DNA from: Marinomonas piezotolerans
GTDB taxonomy: Bacteria > Pseudomonadota > Gammaproteobacteria > Pseudomonadales > Marinomonadaceae
Length of the DNA stretch: 64,000 nt
Direction of reading: 5' to 3'
Assembly (NCBI RefSeq): GCF_003362755.1
Contig: NZ_QKRA01000002.1
Coordinates: 124,001 to 188,000 of the forward strand
How positions within the stretch are numbered: the stretch's first letter is position 1; each line of letters starts with the position of its first letter. A program made the position numbers and the translations under genes. Below, piece after piece: positions 9,076-18,583 of the stretch. A model generated the notes under the pieces. That model saw only the letters and a list, made by a program, of their open reading frames with translations. It was not told the origin of the DNA and did no database searches.

Positions 9076-9306
9076 CCCTAAATCCTTGTCACTGTTTGAG
9101 CTATGAAACTAACAGCTGCGCGTCAAAATGCTCACGAAAGATACCTGACACTTTACTGACAGTCCTTATTTTTCAATATGTTAGCGGGAAATTTTTGTAT
9201 CTTGGTTAGACTAAAAATAACTTTTTATAAACACATTCGTCTTTACCATAGCACTATACAATTAAGTCTGCTGTACGTCCGAATAGATTAATAGAGGGAA
9301 TTAAAG

Positions 9307-10209
9307 ATGGCAGGCACTAACTTACTCGCGCTGCTTGATGACATCGCCACATTATTAGACGACATCGCGTTAATGTCCAAAGTCGCTGCTAAAAAAACTG
9401 GCGCGGTACTCGGCGACGATTTAGCACTTAATGCACAACAAGTATCTGGGGTCAGCGCAGATCGCGAGTTACCTGTGGTGTGGGCGGTCGCAAAAGGCTC
9501 CTTTCTCAACAAACTGATTCTGGTGCCCCTCGCGTTATTGATCTCTGCGTATGCACCTTGGCTGATAACGCCTTTACTCATGATCGGTGGTTTGTACCTT
9601 TGCTTTGAAGGCTTTGAGAAAATTCTACACAGCTTAACTCATAAAAAAGAGCACAGTTCACAGCTAAACTTACCAGAGGGTACAGATTTAGTGACCTACG
9701 AACAGACTAAAATCAAAGGCGCCATACGTACCGATTTTATCCTTTCCGCTGAAATCGTTGTGATTGCATTGGGAACAGTTCAGACCGCTGCATTCATAAG
9801 CCAAGTATTAGTCGTCTCCTTAATTGCCATCGTTATGACCGCAGGGGTTTACGCCCTCGTCGCAGGAATTGTAAAACTCGATGACCTAGGGCTTTATCTT
9901 AGTAAAAAGCACCAAAGCGGTTTACTCAACACAATGGGCATGGGGCTAGTGACCTTCGCACCCAAGCTCATGAAAACACTGTCTATTGTTGGCACCATCG
10001 CGATGTTCCTAGTCGGTGGTGGCATCATCGCCCACGCCTTACCGCATATTGAAGCACCATTGGAATCCCTACCTCCCGCACTCGAAGCGGTTGTTTCAGG
10101 CTTAGTGCCCATGCTGATTAACTTTGGGATTGGTTTATTGGCTGGCGCCTTGGTATATCTAGCGTGGGAATATATGGTAGGGCCTTTGGTGTCGAAGGCT
10201 CGCTCTTAG
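9307..10209 (+). CDS. DUF808/YedI-family inner-membrane protein
   Basis: This 300-residue integral membrane protein opens with MAGTNLLALLDDIATLLDDI, the hallmark of the DUF808 (YedI) family, and has about six hydrophobic segments. AGAGGGA sits upstream of ATG 9307. The family's biochemical function is not established. The gene stands alone, divergent from the XRE-2TM gene with a 231-bp gap, and is followed by the repeat-containing stretch at 10.2-10.7 kb. Confidence 0.85.
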   Translation: MAGTNLLALLDDIATLLDDIALMSKVAAKKTGAVLGDDLALNAQQVSGVSADRELPVVWAVAKGSFLNKLILVPLALLISAYAPWLITPLLMIGGLYLCFEGFEKILHSLTHKKEHSSQLNLPEGTDLVTYEQTKIKGAIRTDFILSAEIVVIALGTVQTAAFISQVLVVSLIAIVMTAGVYALVAGIVKLDDLGLYLSKKHQSGLLNTMGMGLVTFAPKLMKTLSIVGTIAMFLVGGGIIAHALPHIEAPLESLPPALEAVVSGLVPMLINFGIGLLAGALVYLAWEYMVGPLVSKARS

Positions 10210-10248
10210 GATCTGCTCGTTTTGCAGATGGTCTGACTCTTGTATTCA

Positions 10249-10294
10249 ATTTGCTTACGCCTGTCTCGTCTCGTTCCTCGACACCGACGCAAAT
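10249..10294 (-). repeat. Palindromic repeat, copy A
   Basis: This 46-bp core is bounded by ATTTGC and GCAAAT. Read on the minus strand it contains GTGTCG, AGGAACGA and GCGTAAGCAAAT, in the same order as copy B at 10594-10648 on the plus strand. A wider imperfect inverted repeat encloses it (10239-10260 against 10346-10363). It resembles REP/BIME-like dispersed palindromes. No function is known. Confidence 0.65.
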
Positions 10295-10593
10295 TACAGG
10301 GACGTTTGAATACCGCGATGGCATGGATGCCAAGAAGCGGTAGAGGCGCAAATCAAACACAAGACCCACCCTAATTAGATTCGAACTTTTTTCTAAACAA
10401 AGCTTCTGATGTAAAAGATCTACCTCTTTTATAATTTAAAGTATCAATTTTCCTTGTCGGTCGTACTCTCCATGAAAAAATGGAGCTACTGAGATTGACG
10501 CATGTTGACTGCAAAGAATTCCAAGCTTTTCTGTAACTTCGACTGACGTTGTCATTACCTAACTCCTTTTATTAAGCACTTCCCGTTTGCCTG

Positions 10594-10648
10594 ATTTGCG
10601 CTGACGTGTCGCAGCTGAGGAACGAAGCAAGACAATGCGCAAGCAAAT
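10594..10648 (+). repeat. Palindromic repeat, copy B
   Basis: This is a second copy of the element at 10249-10294, in opposite orientation. It starts ATTTGCG and ends GCGCAAGCAAAT, and carries GTGTCG and AGGAACGA inside. Flanking bases extend the inverted repeat to 10579-10662 (CTTCCCGTT...AACGGGAAG). The remaining bases of the 10210-10709 gap show no convincing gene. Confidence 0.65.
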
Positions 10649-10709
10649 CAGGTAACGGGAAGAGGCCACCCACTACCGTGAGTGAGTGACTAACTAGCAA
10701 AATCCAACG

Positions 10710-12920
10710 CTACAAGACTTCCAACTTAGCAAACGACAACACCAACCACTTGGTGCCAGCGTCATCAAAATTGACCTGCACACGAGCCTGAGGCCCCTGA
10801 CCTTCGTAGTTAATCACTAACCCTTCGCCAAAAATCGAATGCTTCACACGATCGCCCATGGAGATATTGGTCTCGGGGACTTGATGACCTTGTAGAATTT
10901 TCTGATTCTGCTTTTGTACCGACGATGAGTAGTCAGGTCGCTGTAACGATACCGGTCGGGCTACTTGAGAGCGTAACCTTACTTCCTCCAAGCATTCTTC
11001 TGGTATTTCACGAATAAAGCGTGATGGGCTATTAAACGACTCAGAACCATACAGACGACGAGATTCTGCATAAGTAATGTACAGTTTTTGCATTGCACGG
11101 GTGATACCGACATAACAAAGACGACGCTCTTCTTCGAGCCGCCCGGGTTCTTCAAAGGACATACGACTGGGGAATAGGTTTTCTTCAACGCCGGTTAAAA
11201 ATACCAATGGAAACTCTAAGCCTTTTGCCGAATGCAAGGTCATAAGTTGCACGGAATCTTGGTACTCATCCGCTTGCGCTTCCCCTGCATCCAAAACGGC
11301 TTGGTCTAAAAACGCCATCATCGGCGAGCTGAATTCTTCATCCGTATCGAGCCAATTAAAGCCACTGGCGGCATTAACTAGCTCTTTTAAGTTTTCGACC
11401 CGAGCCTCGCCTTTCTCCCCTTTCTCCTTCTCATGATAAGGAATCAAACCCGCCTCAGCGATAATTTGATCAAAGATATCCCCTAACCCAAGATCGGGGT
11501 TCTGCAGTGTTGCTGCCATGCCTTGAATAAGCTGCATGAAACCTTTAATTGCATTGGAAGCACGCGCTGGCAACAAACTATGGGTCACAATTTGCTCTGC
11601 CGCTTGCCACATAGAGCAGCCTTGATCCCGCGCCATCTCTCGAATCGTACCGATACTGCGCTCACCAATGCCTCGCGTCGGAACATTGATCACACGCTCG
11701 ATCGCCCCATCGTCGTTCGGATCAATGGCTAAACGAGCGTAAGCTAATGCATTTTTAATCTCTAAACGGTCATAGAATCTGTGTCCACCATAAATTCGAT
11801 AAGCAATCTGTTCCCTTACAAGGCATTCCTCAATCACCCGCGACTGGGCATTTGAACGGTAAAGAATCGCCATGTCTTTCAGTGCAGAACCATCGTCTCG
11901 CCATTTTTTTATGATGTCGATAATGAATCGAGCTTCGTCTTGTTCATTAAATCCTGCATAGACAGAAATTGGCTCGCCTTCTCCGCTATCGGTCCACAGC
12001 TCTTTACCTAAGCGATCATCGTTGTTGCTGATCAGGCCATTGGCAGCTTTTAGAATATGCCCTGTAGATCGATAGTTTTGTTCAAGACGGATCGTCGTTA
12101 CATCTTTGAAATGTTTAGGAAAATTCTGAATGTTCTCAATCTTTGCGCCACGCCAACCGTAAATAGACTGATCGTCATCACCGACCGCAGTGATGGTGCC
12201 GCTCTCCCCTACCATCAAGCGTAACCATGCATACTGAATGGTATTGGTATCTTGAAACTCGTCTACCAAGACATGCATAAAACGCTGTTGGTAGTGTTTC
12301 AATAAGGCGGGAGTTGTCAGCATTAGCTCATGGGCCCGCAGTAATAGTTCACCAAAATCCAGTAAGCCATTCTTTTCGCAGGCTTCTTCATAGTGGTAAT
12401 ACATCTCTCGCATACCGCGAGAAAATGGATCATGGCTGTCTGGCACATGTGCTGCGCGCCGACCTTCGTCTTTCTGAGCGTTAATGAACCAACAAACTTG
12501 TTTTGGCGGCCAACGGGTTTCATCAATACTGAGCTCACGCATTATACGCTTCACCAAACGCTGCTGGTCGTCACTGTCCATGATCTGAAAGTTCTCTTTC
12601 AAACCGGCATCACGCCAGTGAGCACGCAGTAAACGATGTGCCAGACCATGAAACGTTCCGACCCACATACCTTGGGGTGGCACACCGACCAGCTCTTCGA
12701 TACGCCCTTGCATTTCACGTGCGGCTTTGTTGGTAAAAGTGACTGCCATAAGACTGTAGGGTGACAATTCATAAGCATGCATCAGCCACGCAATACGGTG
12801 CACTAATACTCGTGTTTTGCCTGACCCAGCACCTGCCAGCACAAGGCTGTTTTGTAACGGTGCAGCCACGGCTTCTCGTTGCTTATCGTTTAATGCATCG
12901 AGAATAAAAGAAACGTCCAT
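10710..12920 (-). CDS. uvrD: DNA helicase II UvrD
   Basis: This 736-residue SF1A 3'-5' helicase acts in nucleotide-excision and mismatch repair. Motif I is AGAGSGKT (residues 29-36). DEFQDTN, DDDQSIYGWRGA, LEQNYRST and VMTLHSAKGLEF are the other helicase motifs, in order. The N-terminus closely follows E. coli UvrD (NDKQREAVAAP), and the C-terminus has the basic, linker-plus-Tudor-like segment (GDRVKHSIFGEGLVI) that binds RNA polymerase in UvrD and PcrA. Length matches the family (about 720). No clear LexA box was seen upstream. Confidence 0.97.
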   Translation of the reverse strand: MDVSFILDALNDKQREAVAAPLQNSLVLAGAGSGKTRVLVHRIAWLMHAYELSPYSLMAVTFTNKAAREMQGRIEELVGVPPQGMWVGTFHGLAHRLLRAHWRDAGLKENFQIMDSDDQQRLVKRIMRELSIDETRWPPKQVCWFINAQKDEGRRAAHVPDSHDPFSRGMREMYYHYEEACEKNGLLDFGELLLRAHELMLTTPALLKHYQQRFMHVLVDEFQDTNTIQYAWLRLMVGESGTITAVGDDDQSIYGWRGAKIENIQNFPKHFKDVTTIRLEQNYRSTGHILKAANGLISNNDDRLGKELWTDSGEGEPISVYAGFNEQDEARFIIDIIKKWRDDGSALKDMAILYRSNAQSRVIEECLVREQIAYRIYGGHRFYDRLEIKNALAYARLAIDPNDDGAIERVINVPTRGIGERSIGTIREMARDQGCSMWQAAEQIVTHSLLPARASNAIKGFMQLIQGMAATLQNPDLGLGDIFDQIIAEAGLIPYHEKEKGEKGEARVENLKELVNAASGFNWLDTDEEFSSPMMAFLDQAVLDAGEAQADEYQDSVQLMTLHSAKGLEFPLVFLTGVEENLFPSRMSFEEPGRLEEERRLCYVGITRAMQKLYITYAESRRLYGSESFNSPSRFIREIPEECLEEVRLRSQVARPVSLQRPDYSSSVQKQNQKILQGHQVPETNISMGDRVKHSIFGEGLVINYEGQGPQARVQVNFDDAGTKWLVLSFAKLEVL

Positions 12921-13085
12921 TCGAGCCCGCCAATAAAAAATTCATTAAAAATAGGTTGATTTTTGATCAGTTTGCGTTTTCTATACAACTGAAGTCTTGA
13001 TGTCAGTCTATTTTGACTTTTTTCACCTGTCGATGACAGTGATCTGTGCATTTCTGTCGTCGAAATGGACCGAGAGGAAAAAAAG

Positions 13086-13280
13086 ATGAGTACGCCAGTG
13101 GAAATTATTGCTGAAGTCAAAACCGAATTACTACATGCTTCCATCAGTTTGGAAAAGGAAGAAAACGAACGAAATCAAAAGGAAGACAGCGCGCGCATGC
13201 TAAAAGCTCGTCGTGCTATTGAGTCTTACATTGAAGAAAAACGCCTGAATCAAGCGATTTCTGACGGCTGGGACGACTAA
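13086..13280 (+). CDS. Small charged conserved-type protein of unknown function
   Basis: The 64-residue product is rich in Glu, Lys and Arg and probably all helical, with ARRAIESYIEEKRLNQAI near an acidic DGWDD end. ATG 13086 follows GAGAGG at 8 nt, a strong ribosome site, so the gene is probably real. An upstream in-frame ATG at 13065 is less well placed. It is divergent from uvrD. I do not recognise the family with confidence. The 262 bp after it hold only a weak hairpin (13299-13325) and the leader of the aminotransferase gene. Confidence 0.65.
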   Translation: MSTPVEIIAEVKTELLHASISLEKEENERNQKEDSARMLKARRAIESYIEEKRLNQAISDGWDD

Positions 13281-13542
13281 CTCCTACGCTGTCTAAAAGC
13301 TACTTTGAATTCGCTTCAAACTAGCACATTTCATTCTTACGGCATCATGCGCGCGTAAGCAGGGTGCCCTTCCCCTCATTTATCTGTATTTTTTTGTCCT
13401 ATGCACCATTAGAACCTGCTTTTAAGCAAGGGTTATCGTTGTTTTTGTAGCGATGATTGCTAGCTTGGAGTACCATTAGCGCAGGTTTTTAAACGTCCAT
13501 CTTATAATAAAAAAAGCACTTAAACCCTTATGGGGAGTCTAC

Positions 13543-14739
13543 ATGTTTGAACATATCCAAGTTGCTCCAGCCGATCCAATTCTCGGCTTAAATGACGCTT
13601 ACCGTAATGATCCACACCCACACAAAATCAATTTAGGTGTTGGCGTATTTAAGGACGAAAACGGTGCAACACCGATTCTAAAATCTGTTAAACAAGCTGA
13701 AGAGCGTTTAGTAGAGAACGAGAAAACCAAAAGTTACCTGAGTATTGAAGGCACAGAGGCCTACCGCCAAGCCGTTCAAACACTATTATTTGGCGCTGAT
13801 CATGAAGTCATCGCAAAGCAGCGAGCACATACCGCCCAATCACCTGGTGGTACTGGCGCACTCCGTATCGCCGCAGAATTCATTAAAAAACACCTGCCGG
13901 AAGCCACCATTTGGGTCAGTAATCCGACTTGGGCAAACCATCAATCCATCTTTCAATCCGTTGGTTTAGAAGTCGGTAGCTACGCCTACTATGACTCTAC
14001 GGCTAAGTCATTGGACTTTGAAGCAATGCTGGCTAGCCTGTCACAAGTTCCCTCTGGCGACGTTGTATTATTCCACGGCTGTTGTCATAACCCGACGGGG
14101 ATTGATCCTACAAACGAGCAATGGGCACAGTTAGCGAAACTTTGCAGCAAGCAAGGCTTCTTGCCATTGTTTGATTTTGCTTATCAAGGGTTCGGATCAG
14201 GCTTGGAAGAAGATGCGACAGGCTTGCGTGTGTTTTTGAACCAAGTCCAAGAAATGTTGATCGCTAACTCTTTTTCAAAAAATTTCGGCCTGTATAACGA
14301 GCGTGTCGGTGCATTGACTGTGGTCTGTGAGTCAGCAGAGCAAGCGGATGCGGCATTTTCGCAAGTTAAACGCTGTATTCGTGCCAACTACTCGAACCCA
14401 CCATCCCACGGTTCCGCGATTGTAACTGAGATTCTTACAGATCAACATTTGCGCAGCCTATGGGAAATGGAACTTAAGGCAATGCGTACCCGTATCCACG
14501 AAATGCGCAGCCTGTTCGTTAATACACTGAGAGCCAAAGGTGTTACACAAGACTTCTCCTTTATTTCTAAGCAGCAAGGAATGTTCTCATTTTCAGGCTT
14601 AACACCCGATCAAGTTGCGCAGCTACGTACTGAATTCGGTATCTATATTGTAGGTTCAGGCCGTATCAGCGTAGCAGGTATGACAAAAGACAATATGGAA
14701 CCACTGTGTGATGCCATTGCCAAAGTCTTAGCAGACTAA
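13543..14739 (+). CDS. Aspartate/aromatic amino acid aminotransferase (class I)
   Basis: This 398-residue PLP enzyme is of the AspC/TyrB subfamily. It has [25 protein letters not shown] and [12 protein letters not shown], with PLP-binding Asp and Tyr. The Schiff-base Lys is in [15 protein letters not shown] and the substrate-carboxylate Arg in GSGRISVAG. It transaminates aspartate, tyrosine or phenylalanine with 2-oxoglutarate. AspC and TyrB cannot be told apart by eye, so no symbol is given. GGGGAG lies 5 nt before ATG 13543, and a strong terminator follows. Confidence 0.93.
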   Translation: MFEHIQVAPADPILGLNDAYRNDPHPHKINLGVGVFKDENGATPILKSVKQAEERLVENEKTKSYLSIEGTEAYRQAVQTLLFGADHEVIAKQRAHTAQSPGGTGALRIAAEFIKKHLPEATIWVSNPTWANHQSIFQSVGLEVGSYAYYDSTAKSLDFEAMLASLSQVPSGDVVLFHGCCHNPTGIDPTNEQWAQLAKLCSKQGFLPLFDFAYQGFGSGLEEDATGLRVFLNQVQEMLIANSFSKNFGLYNERVGALTVVCESAEQADAAFSQVKRCIRANYSNPPSHGSAIVTEILTDQHLRSLWEMELKAMRTRIHEMRSLFVNTLRAKGVTQDFSFISKQQGMFSFSGLTPDQVAQLRTEFGIYIVGSGRISVAGMTKDNMEPLCDAIAKVLAD

Positions 14740-14757
14740 CCACATATTGGTTGTCCT

Positions 14758-14794
14758 AAAGGGCCAGTTGAGGGATACCTCACTGGCCCTTTTT
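14758..14794 (+). terminator. Terminator after the aminotransferase gene
   Basis: The stem AGGGCCAGT / ACTGGCCCT has an A-run before it and five T after it, 19 bp past the stop codon. Confidence 0.9.
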
Positions 14795-14880
14795 GTTGTA
14801 TCAATGGCACTGTGTATTTCACGCAAACGTGATAGCCTAATTAACTATTTTTCAAAAAATACGCTATTCAGGAGTAATGT

Positions 14881-15513
14881 ATGAGCGCCACATTGATCTA
14901 TTGTTATGACCCAATGTGCAGCTGGTGCTGGGGATTTCGGCCAACTTGGACAGCGCTACAAAAGGCACTCGCGAAACACATTGATCGTGAAGACTTGGTT
15001 ATTCAGCCGATGCTCGGTGGCTTAGCGAAGGACTCAGATGAGCCCATGTCAGAAGAAATGAAAGGCAGACTGGAAAGTACTTGGCACCGTATTCAAACTG
15101 AGCTTGGGACTGACTTTAATTTCGATTTCTGGCGCGATTGTACGCCAAGAAGATCTACCTACCCTGCTTGTCGTGCCTGCTTGGTAGCTCGTGATCGTAA
15201 TTTAGAAATGGAAATGAATTATGCCATTCAAAAGGCCTATTACGCAGAGGCCCGCAACCCGTCCGATATTACGACATTGGCCGATTGTGCAGAGCACATA
15301 GGGTTAAATCGCGACGGTTTCTTAAAATCTATGGCATACACCAAAGAACAAGCTTTGCTGGAAAGAGAAGTCGATAATGCGCGGCATCTAGCGCTCAATT
15401 CTTTTCCTTCTTTAGCCCTTTTAATTGGGGAAGAGCTTACTCACATCCCGATCAATTACCATGATCACAAGCCCATGCTTAAGATAATCGAACACCACAT
15501 AAAAGAGCGTTAA
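14881..15513 (+). CDS. DsbA-family thiol oxidoreductase (FrnE-like), cytoplasmic
   Basis: The 210-residue protein has a thioredoxin-fold N-terminus with the redox motif CSWCWG (residues 13-18). A helical insertion follows, and FPSLALLIG near residue 178 corresponds to the cis-Pro loop. There is no signal peptide, so it acts in the cytoplasm, unlike periplasmic DsbA. Similar short FrnE-like proteins are linked to thiol-disulfide exchange or polyketide chemistry, but the substrate is unknown. CAGGAG precedes ATG 14881. The stop codon lies inside the convergent terminator at 15502-15535. Confidence 0.82.
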   Translation: MSATLIYCYDPMCSWCWGFRPTWTALQKALAKHIDREDLVIQPMLGGLAKDSDEPMSEEMKGRLESTWHRIQTELGTDFNFDFWRDCTPRRSTYPACRACLVARDRNLEMEMNYAIQKAYYAEARNPSDITTLADCAEHIGLNRDGFLKSMAYTKEQALLEREVDNARHLALNSFPSLALLIGEELTHIPINYHDHKPMLKIIEHHIKER

Positions 15514-15535
15514 CACATTTTTTATAACGCTTTTT
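15502..15535. terminator. Bidirectional terminator embedded in two convergent gene ends
   Basis: The stem AGCGTTA / TAACGCT (15506-15512 with 15525-15531) has A-rich and T-rich flanks. It includes the stop codon of the DsbA-like gene, and its right arm covers the last codons and stop region of the minus-strand class V aminotransferase gene. Confidence 0.75.
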
Positions 15536-16751
15536 CCAATGCATTAATGAGCCGATTAATATCCTCCTGACTGGTGTAATGTACGAACGACAAACGCAGC
15601 ACACCAGTATCAGGGTTAACCCCAAGCGCCTCTAATAAGCGAACTGCGTAGAAATGCCCCGCACCACATATGATACCTTGCTTGACTAATTTAGCTGCCA
15701 GCTCTTGGGGCGTCTGATCTGTTGGTAATACAGAAATAGTTGCCGCGCGTCGGTTTGCATTGGCAGGGCCAACCAAGGTTAACTTTGGGTGTTCTGATAC
15801 GTATTCCAGCAATGCTGGTAATAAGTTCAAATCGGCATCATGCAAAAGCTGACGTACACGTGTCGCACGCTCTTGCACTGAGGACGTCTTTTCAAAATGA
15901 TGATCGTGAAGCCGATCGAAATAATCAATAACTCCCCTACTGGCGGCGACTTGCGCATGATCGGGGCCCGCAGGAACAAACCATTTATGGCGTAAATCAC
16001 CATTAAAATAATGCGCCTGATTACCCAACAATTCAGCCATCGCATCGCGAATAACCATGACGCCCAAGTGTGTACCGTAGGTTTTATATAAGGAAAACAA
16101 ATAGATATCTGCACCGAGTTCAGTCACATCGGGGAAGCCATGTGCGGCGAAGGAAACCCCATCAACCACCGTCCAGACATTGGCCTGCTTCGCCTTGGCA
16201 CAAATTTCGGCTACGGGGTTGATATGAGCGACAACGTTCGAACAGTGAGTAAACGCGAGTAATTTGGTTTTTTCGGTCATCAAGTCATCAAGTGCGGCTG
16301 GATCAAGTTCCCCTGTGACCGAGTCGACTCGCCACTCCTTAATCACAATGCCGTGTTGCTTCAAACGCCGCCAGACACCAATATTCGCTTCGTGATCTTG
16401 GTTGGTAACAATGATTTCATCGCCTAGTACTAACAAATTGGCAAACGCTTGTGCCAGTACATAGGTATTCTGTGAGGTAGAAGGGCCCAAATGAACTTCG
16501 TCCACTGATACATTCAGGTAGTCAGCCAACCGTTGATGCGATTCATCCATTTGCTTACCCGCTTCTTGTGAAACCGGATGCAGGTGGTAGGGCTGAATCT
16601 TGCTTTGATGATAGTAGCGATTGAGGTGTACGATCACAGGTAGACACGCATAAGAGCCACCCGCATTATCGAAAAATGCTTGATTTTCTAGCGTTGGCTC
16701 ATCAAACGCAGGGAATTGCGATCGAACAAATTGCAAATCCAATGCCGACAT
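15522..16751 (-). CDS. Class V aminotransferase, cysteine-desulfurase-like but without the catalytic Cys
   Basis: This 409-residue PLP-dependent protein is of the NifS/SufS fold. FFDNAGGSYA opens the domain, NQDHEANIGVWRRL carries the His that stacks on PLP, VVDGVSF the Asp and SLYKTYGTH the Schiff-base Lys. The loop that carries the persulfide-forming Cys in desulfurases reads GAGHFYAVR, with no Cys. It is therefore probably not a sulfur donor in the usual sense and may act as a lyase, kynureninase-like or isopenicillin-epimerase-like enzyme. A MocR regulator gene lies 84 bp upstream on the same strand. Confidence 0.8.
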   Translation of the reverse strand: MSALDLQFVRSQFPAFDEPTLENQAFFDNAGGSYACLPVIVHLNRYYHQSKIQPYHLHPVSQEAGKQMDESHQRLADYLNVSVDEVHLGPSTSQNTYVLAQAFANLLVLGDEIIVTNQDHEANIGVWRRLKQHGIVIKEWRVDSVTGELDPAALDDLMTEKTKLLAFTHCSNVVAHINPVAEICAKAKQANVWTVVDGVSFAAHGFPDVTELGADIYLFSLYKTYGTHLGVMVIRDAMAELLGNQAHYFNGDLRHKWFVPAGPDHAQVAASRGVIDYFDRLHDHHFEKTSSVQERATRVRQLLHDADLNLLPALLEYVSEHPKLTLVGPANANRRAATISVLPTDQTPQELAAKLVKQGIICGAGHFYAVRLLEALGVNPDTGVLRLSFVHYTSQEDINRLINALEKAL

Positions 16752-16835
16752 ACTGTCTACTCCTTCATCACATCAACGGTCTGTGCTTACAGTATAGAAA
16801 AGCAGCACCGATTGTCATTTATTAAGCCAGAGAGA

Positions 16836-18404
16836 CTAACCGAAATCATGGTTAATTAAATCTAACATCGGGTTGTAGACCGTCTCTTGAGAGGCTTTTT
16901 CTTGTTGGGTTGAGGGTTCATCGTTTGAACTTTCGACCAGTTCAGCACTCGCTAGGTTACCAGCAGCTTTCTCGGATAGCGCATCATTCGCTTCCAAAAC
17001 CTCTACGCTCACATCAGATAAATCATTCGTATCTAAATCGTCTAAGGATGGGGCATTAACCGTTTTCTTAGATCCTCCAACAAATTCACGTAGCAAGCTC
17101 GCTAAAGCCTCTAATTGATCATACGTGACATTGATGGCGAGCCATTTATCAGCATCTAGTTGAGCCGAGAGCAAATGACCCGGCACGACACCATGGCGGT
17201 GCTTCGCTAACAGCTGTGTCGTTTGAGGCTCGGTTAGAGCAACATCAAACTGTACCCATAAAGCAAGCCCGCCTTTGCTCTGTGCGAAGCTTATTGCATT
17301 GTCTAATGCTTTCTCGATGATACTTTTCGCGCGCTCAGCAAGTGCCCAGATTTGTCGTGATCGACGCACTAAAGAATTCTTCTGAGTCGGCTGTAGGGCG
17401 TCGAGCAAAGCCTGTTGCTGCGGATCACTCAAAGCGATGTCTGCGCTTAACAGAGCTCCTTCTAAAGTCTTGTACTGGCCAATGAGGCACCATGCTGCAT
17501 TACGATCCACGCCTTTGGATTCCACTCCGCCAATGTAGACCACTAAATTTTGCTCGTCCAAAGACTTGTAGGTCATCAACGTCGACGCTTTATAGCTTAA
17601 TTGTGATGTCATATCCCATTCAATAGCGGGAATATTGACCTGCTTTAGAATCGCCATCCAGCGGCGTAAACTCAGATTAGATATTTCAATTCCTGTTGGG
17701 AATGAGAACTGACTTGGTAACACCACCAATGCAATCTGGTCGTCTCGTAAACACCGCACAACTTCATCTAAATCGACACCATGTTCGCCTGATGCGAGCG
17801 TTAATACACGCCGCCCTAAGCTCATGAGGGTGGCTGTTAGGCGGGGGTCACAAGGTGTCATCACTAAAACGTTGTCGCCAGACTGCGTAAGAGTCTGAAT
17901 CGCTTGAGTAAAAAGCGCTAAAGGTGAGCGACTGAGCCAAATATGAGATGGATGAACCGATATGGCAACTTTGCGTAAGTGCTCACTTACCGCTTCTCTA
18001 ACTGAGATATGACCTTTTCCTACAATTGGTAAATCAGGTTCTCCGGTTCGCTGACTCGGATTCAAAAATACGTCACTTTGATCGACCAATGCCGCACGAT
18101 GTGACAAAGCAGCCCAAGCAACTTTTTGACCTGTCTCGGCAAACTCGCAGACGGCATCGCCAGCCAGCACATGAGCGGCGCGCGAGGTCACTTTGTGGCA
18201 AACAAAATATCCAGACTTAGGACGAGACTCTATCCACCCTTCTTCTACCAAAAGCTCGTAACCATGGATGACGGTATTCAGACTTAGCTCTAACTGCTTT
18301 GCTAATTTGCGTAATGATGGCATTTTATCGCCAGGCGCCAGCTCACCTTGACTCATCTGAGCCAAAAACCAATCAACAACACCTTTGTAAAGAAAGTCAG
18401 CCAC
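16836..18404 (-). CDS. MocR/GntR-type regulator with degenerate aminotransferase domain and acidic tail
   Basis: The N-terminal winged helix (residues 1-70) has GDKMPSLRKLAKQLELSLNTV, typical of GntR. It is followed by a fold-type I aminotransferase-like domain (about 100-435), as in MocR regulators that sense PLP or its adducts. The domain is diverged: the usual DDYDSEF segment reads EWDMTSQLSY, though a Ser-Lys pair (VESKG) remains at the PLP-lysine position. The last 80 or so residues are a low-complexity acidic extension not expected in the family. MocR proteins often control adjacent PLP-enzyme genes, so the class V aminotransferase downstream is the likely target. Confidence 0.8.
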   Translation of the reverse strand: MADFLYKGVVDWFLAQMSQGELAPGDKMPSLRKLAKQLELSLNTVIHGYELLVEEGWIESRPKSGYFVCHKVTSRAAHVLAGDAVCEFAETGQKVAWAALSHRAALVDQSDVFLNPSQRTGEPDLPIVGKGHISVREAVSEHLRKVAISVHPSHIWLSRSPLALFTQAIQTLTQSGDNVLVMTPCDPRLTATLMSLGRRVLTLASGEHGVDLDEVVRCLRDDQIALVVLPSQFSFPTGIEISNLSLRRWMAILKQVNIPAIEWDMTSQLSYKASTLMTYKSLDEQNLVVYIGGVESKGVDRNAAWCLIGQYKTLEGALLSADIALSDPQQQALLDALQPTQKNSLVRRSRQIWALAERAKSIIEKALDNAISFAQSKGGLALWVQFDVALTEPQTTQLLAKHRHGVVPGHLLSAQLDADKWLAINVTYDQLEALASLLREFVGGSKKTVNAPSLDDLDTNDLSDVSVEVLEANDALSEKAAGNLASAELVESSNDEPSTQQEKASQETVYNPMLDLINHDFG

Positions 18405-18583
18405 GGCTACTGTACCTTTATTTTATTAATTTCAATATTCTGTTAGAAACCATAGCGAATCAGACTTAAATAACAAGCTCATTATTCTCTGAATATCGCA
18501 TTATTGCAGCAGCTAACTCGATTTATAGGTACAATTTAGCTCATAAATCTAAATTTAAAACCTAACATACCAGTGTGGGGCGT

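Noticed and set aside
10118..10369. Minus-strand 83-codon ORF over repeat copy A
   Set aside because: It overlaps the end of the DUF808 gene and most of its length is the palindromic repeat; no ribosome site or protein-like pattern was seen.
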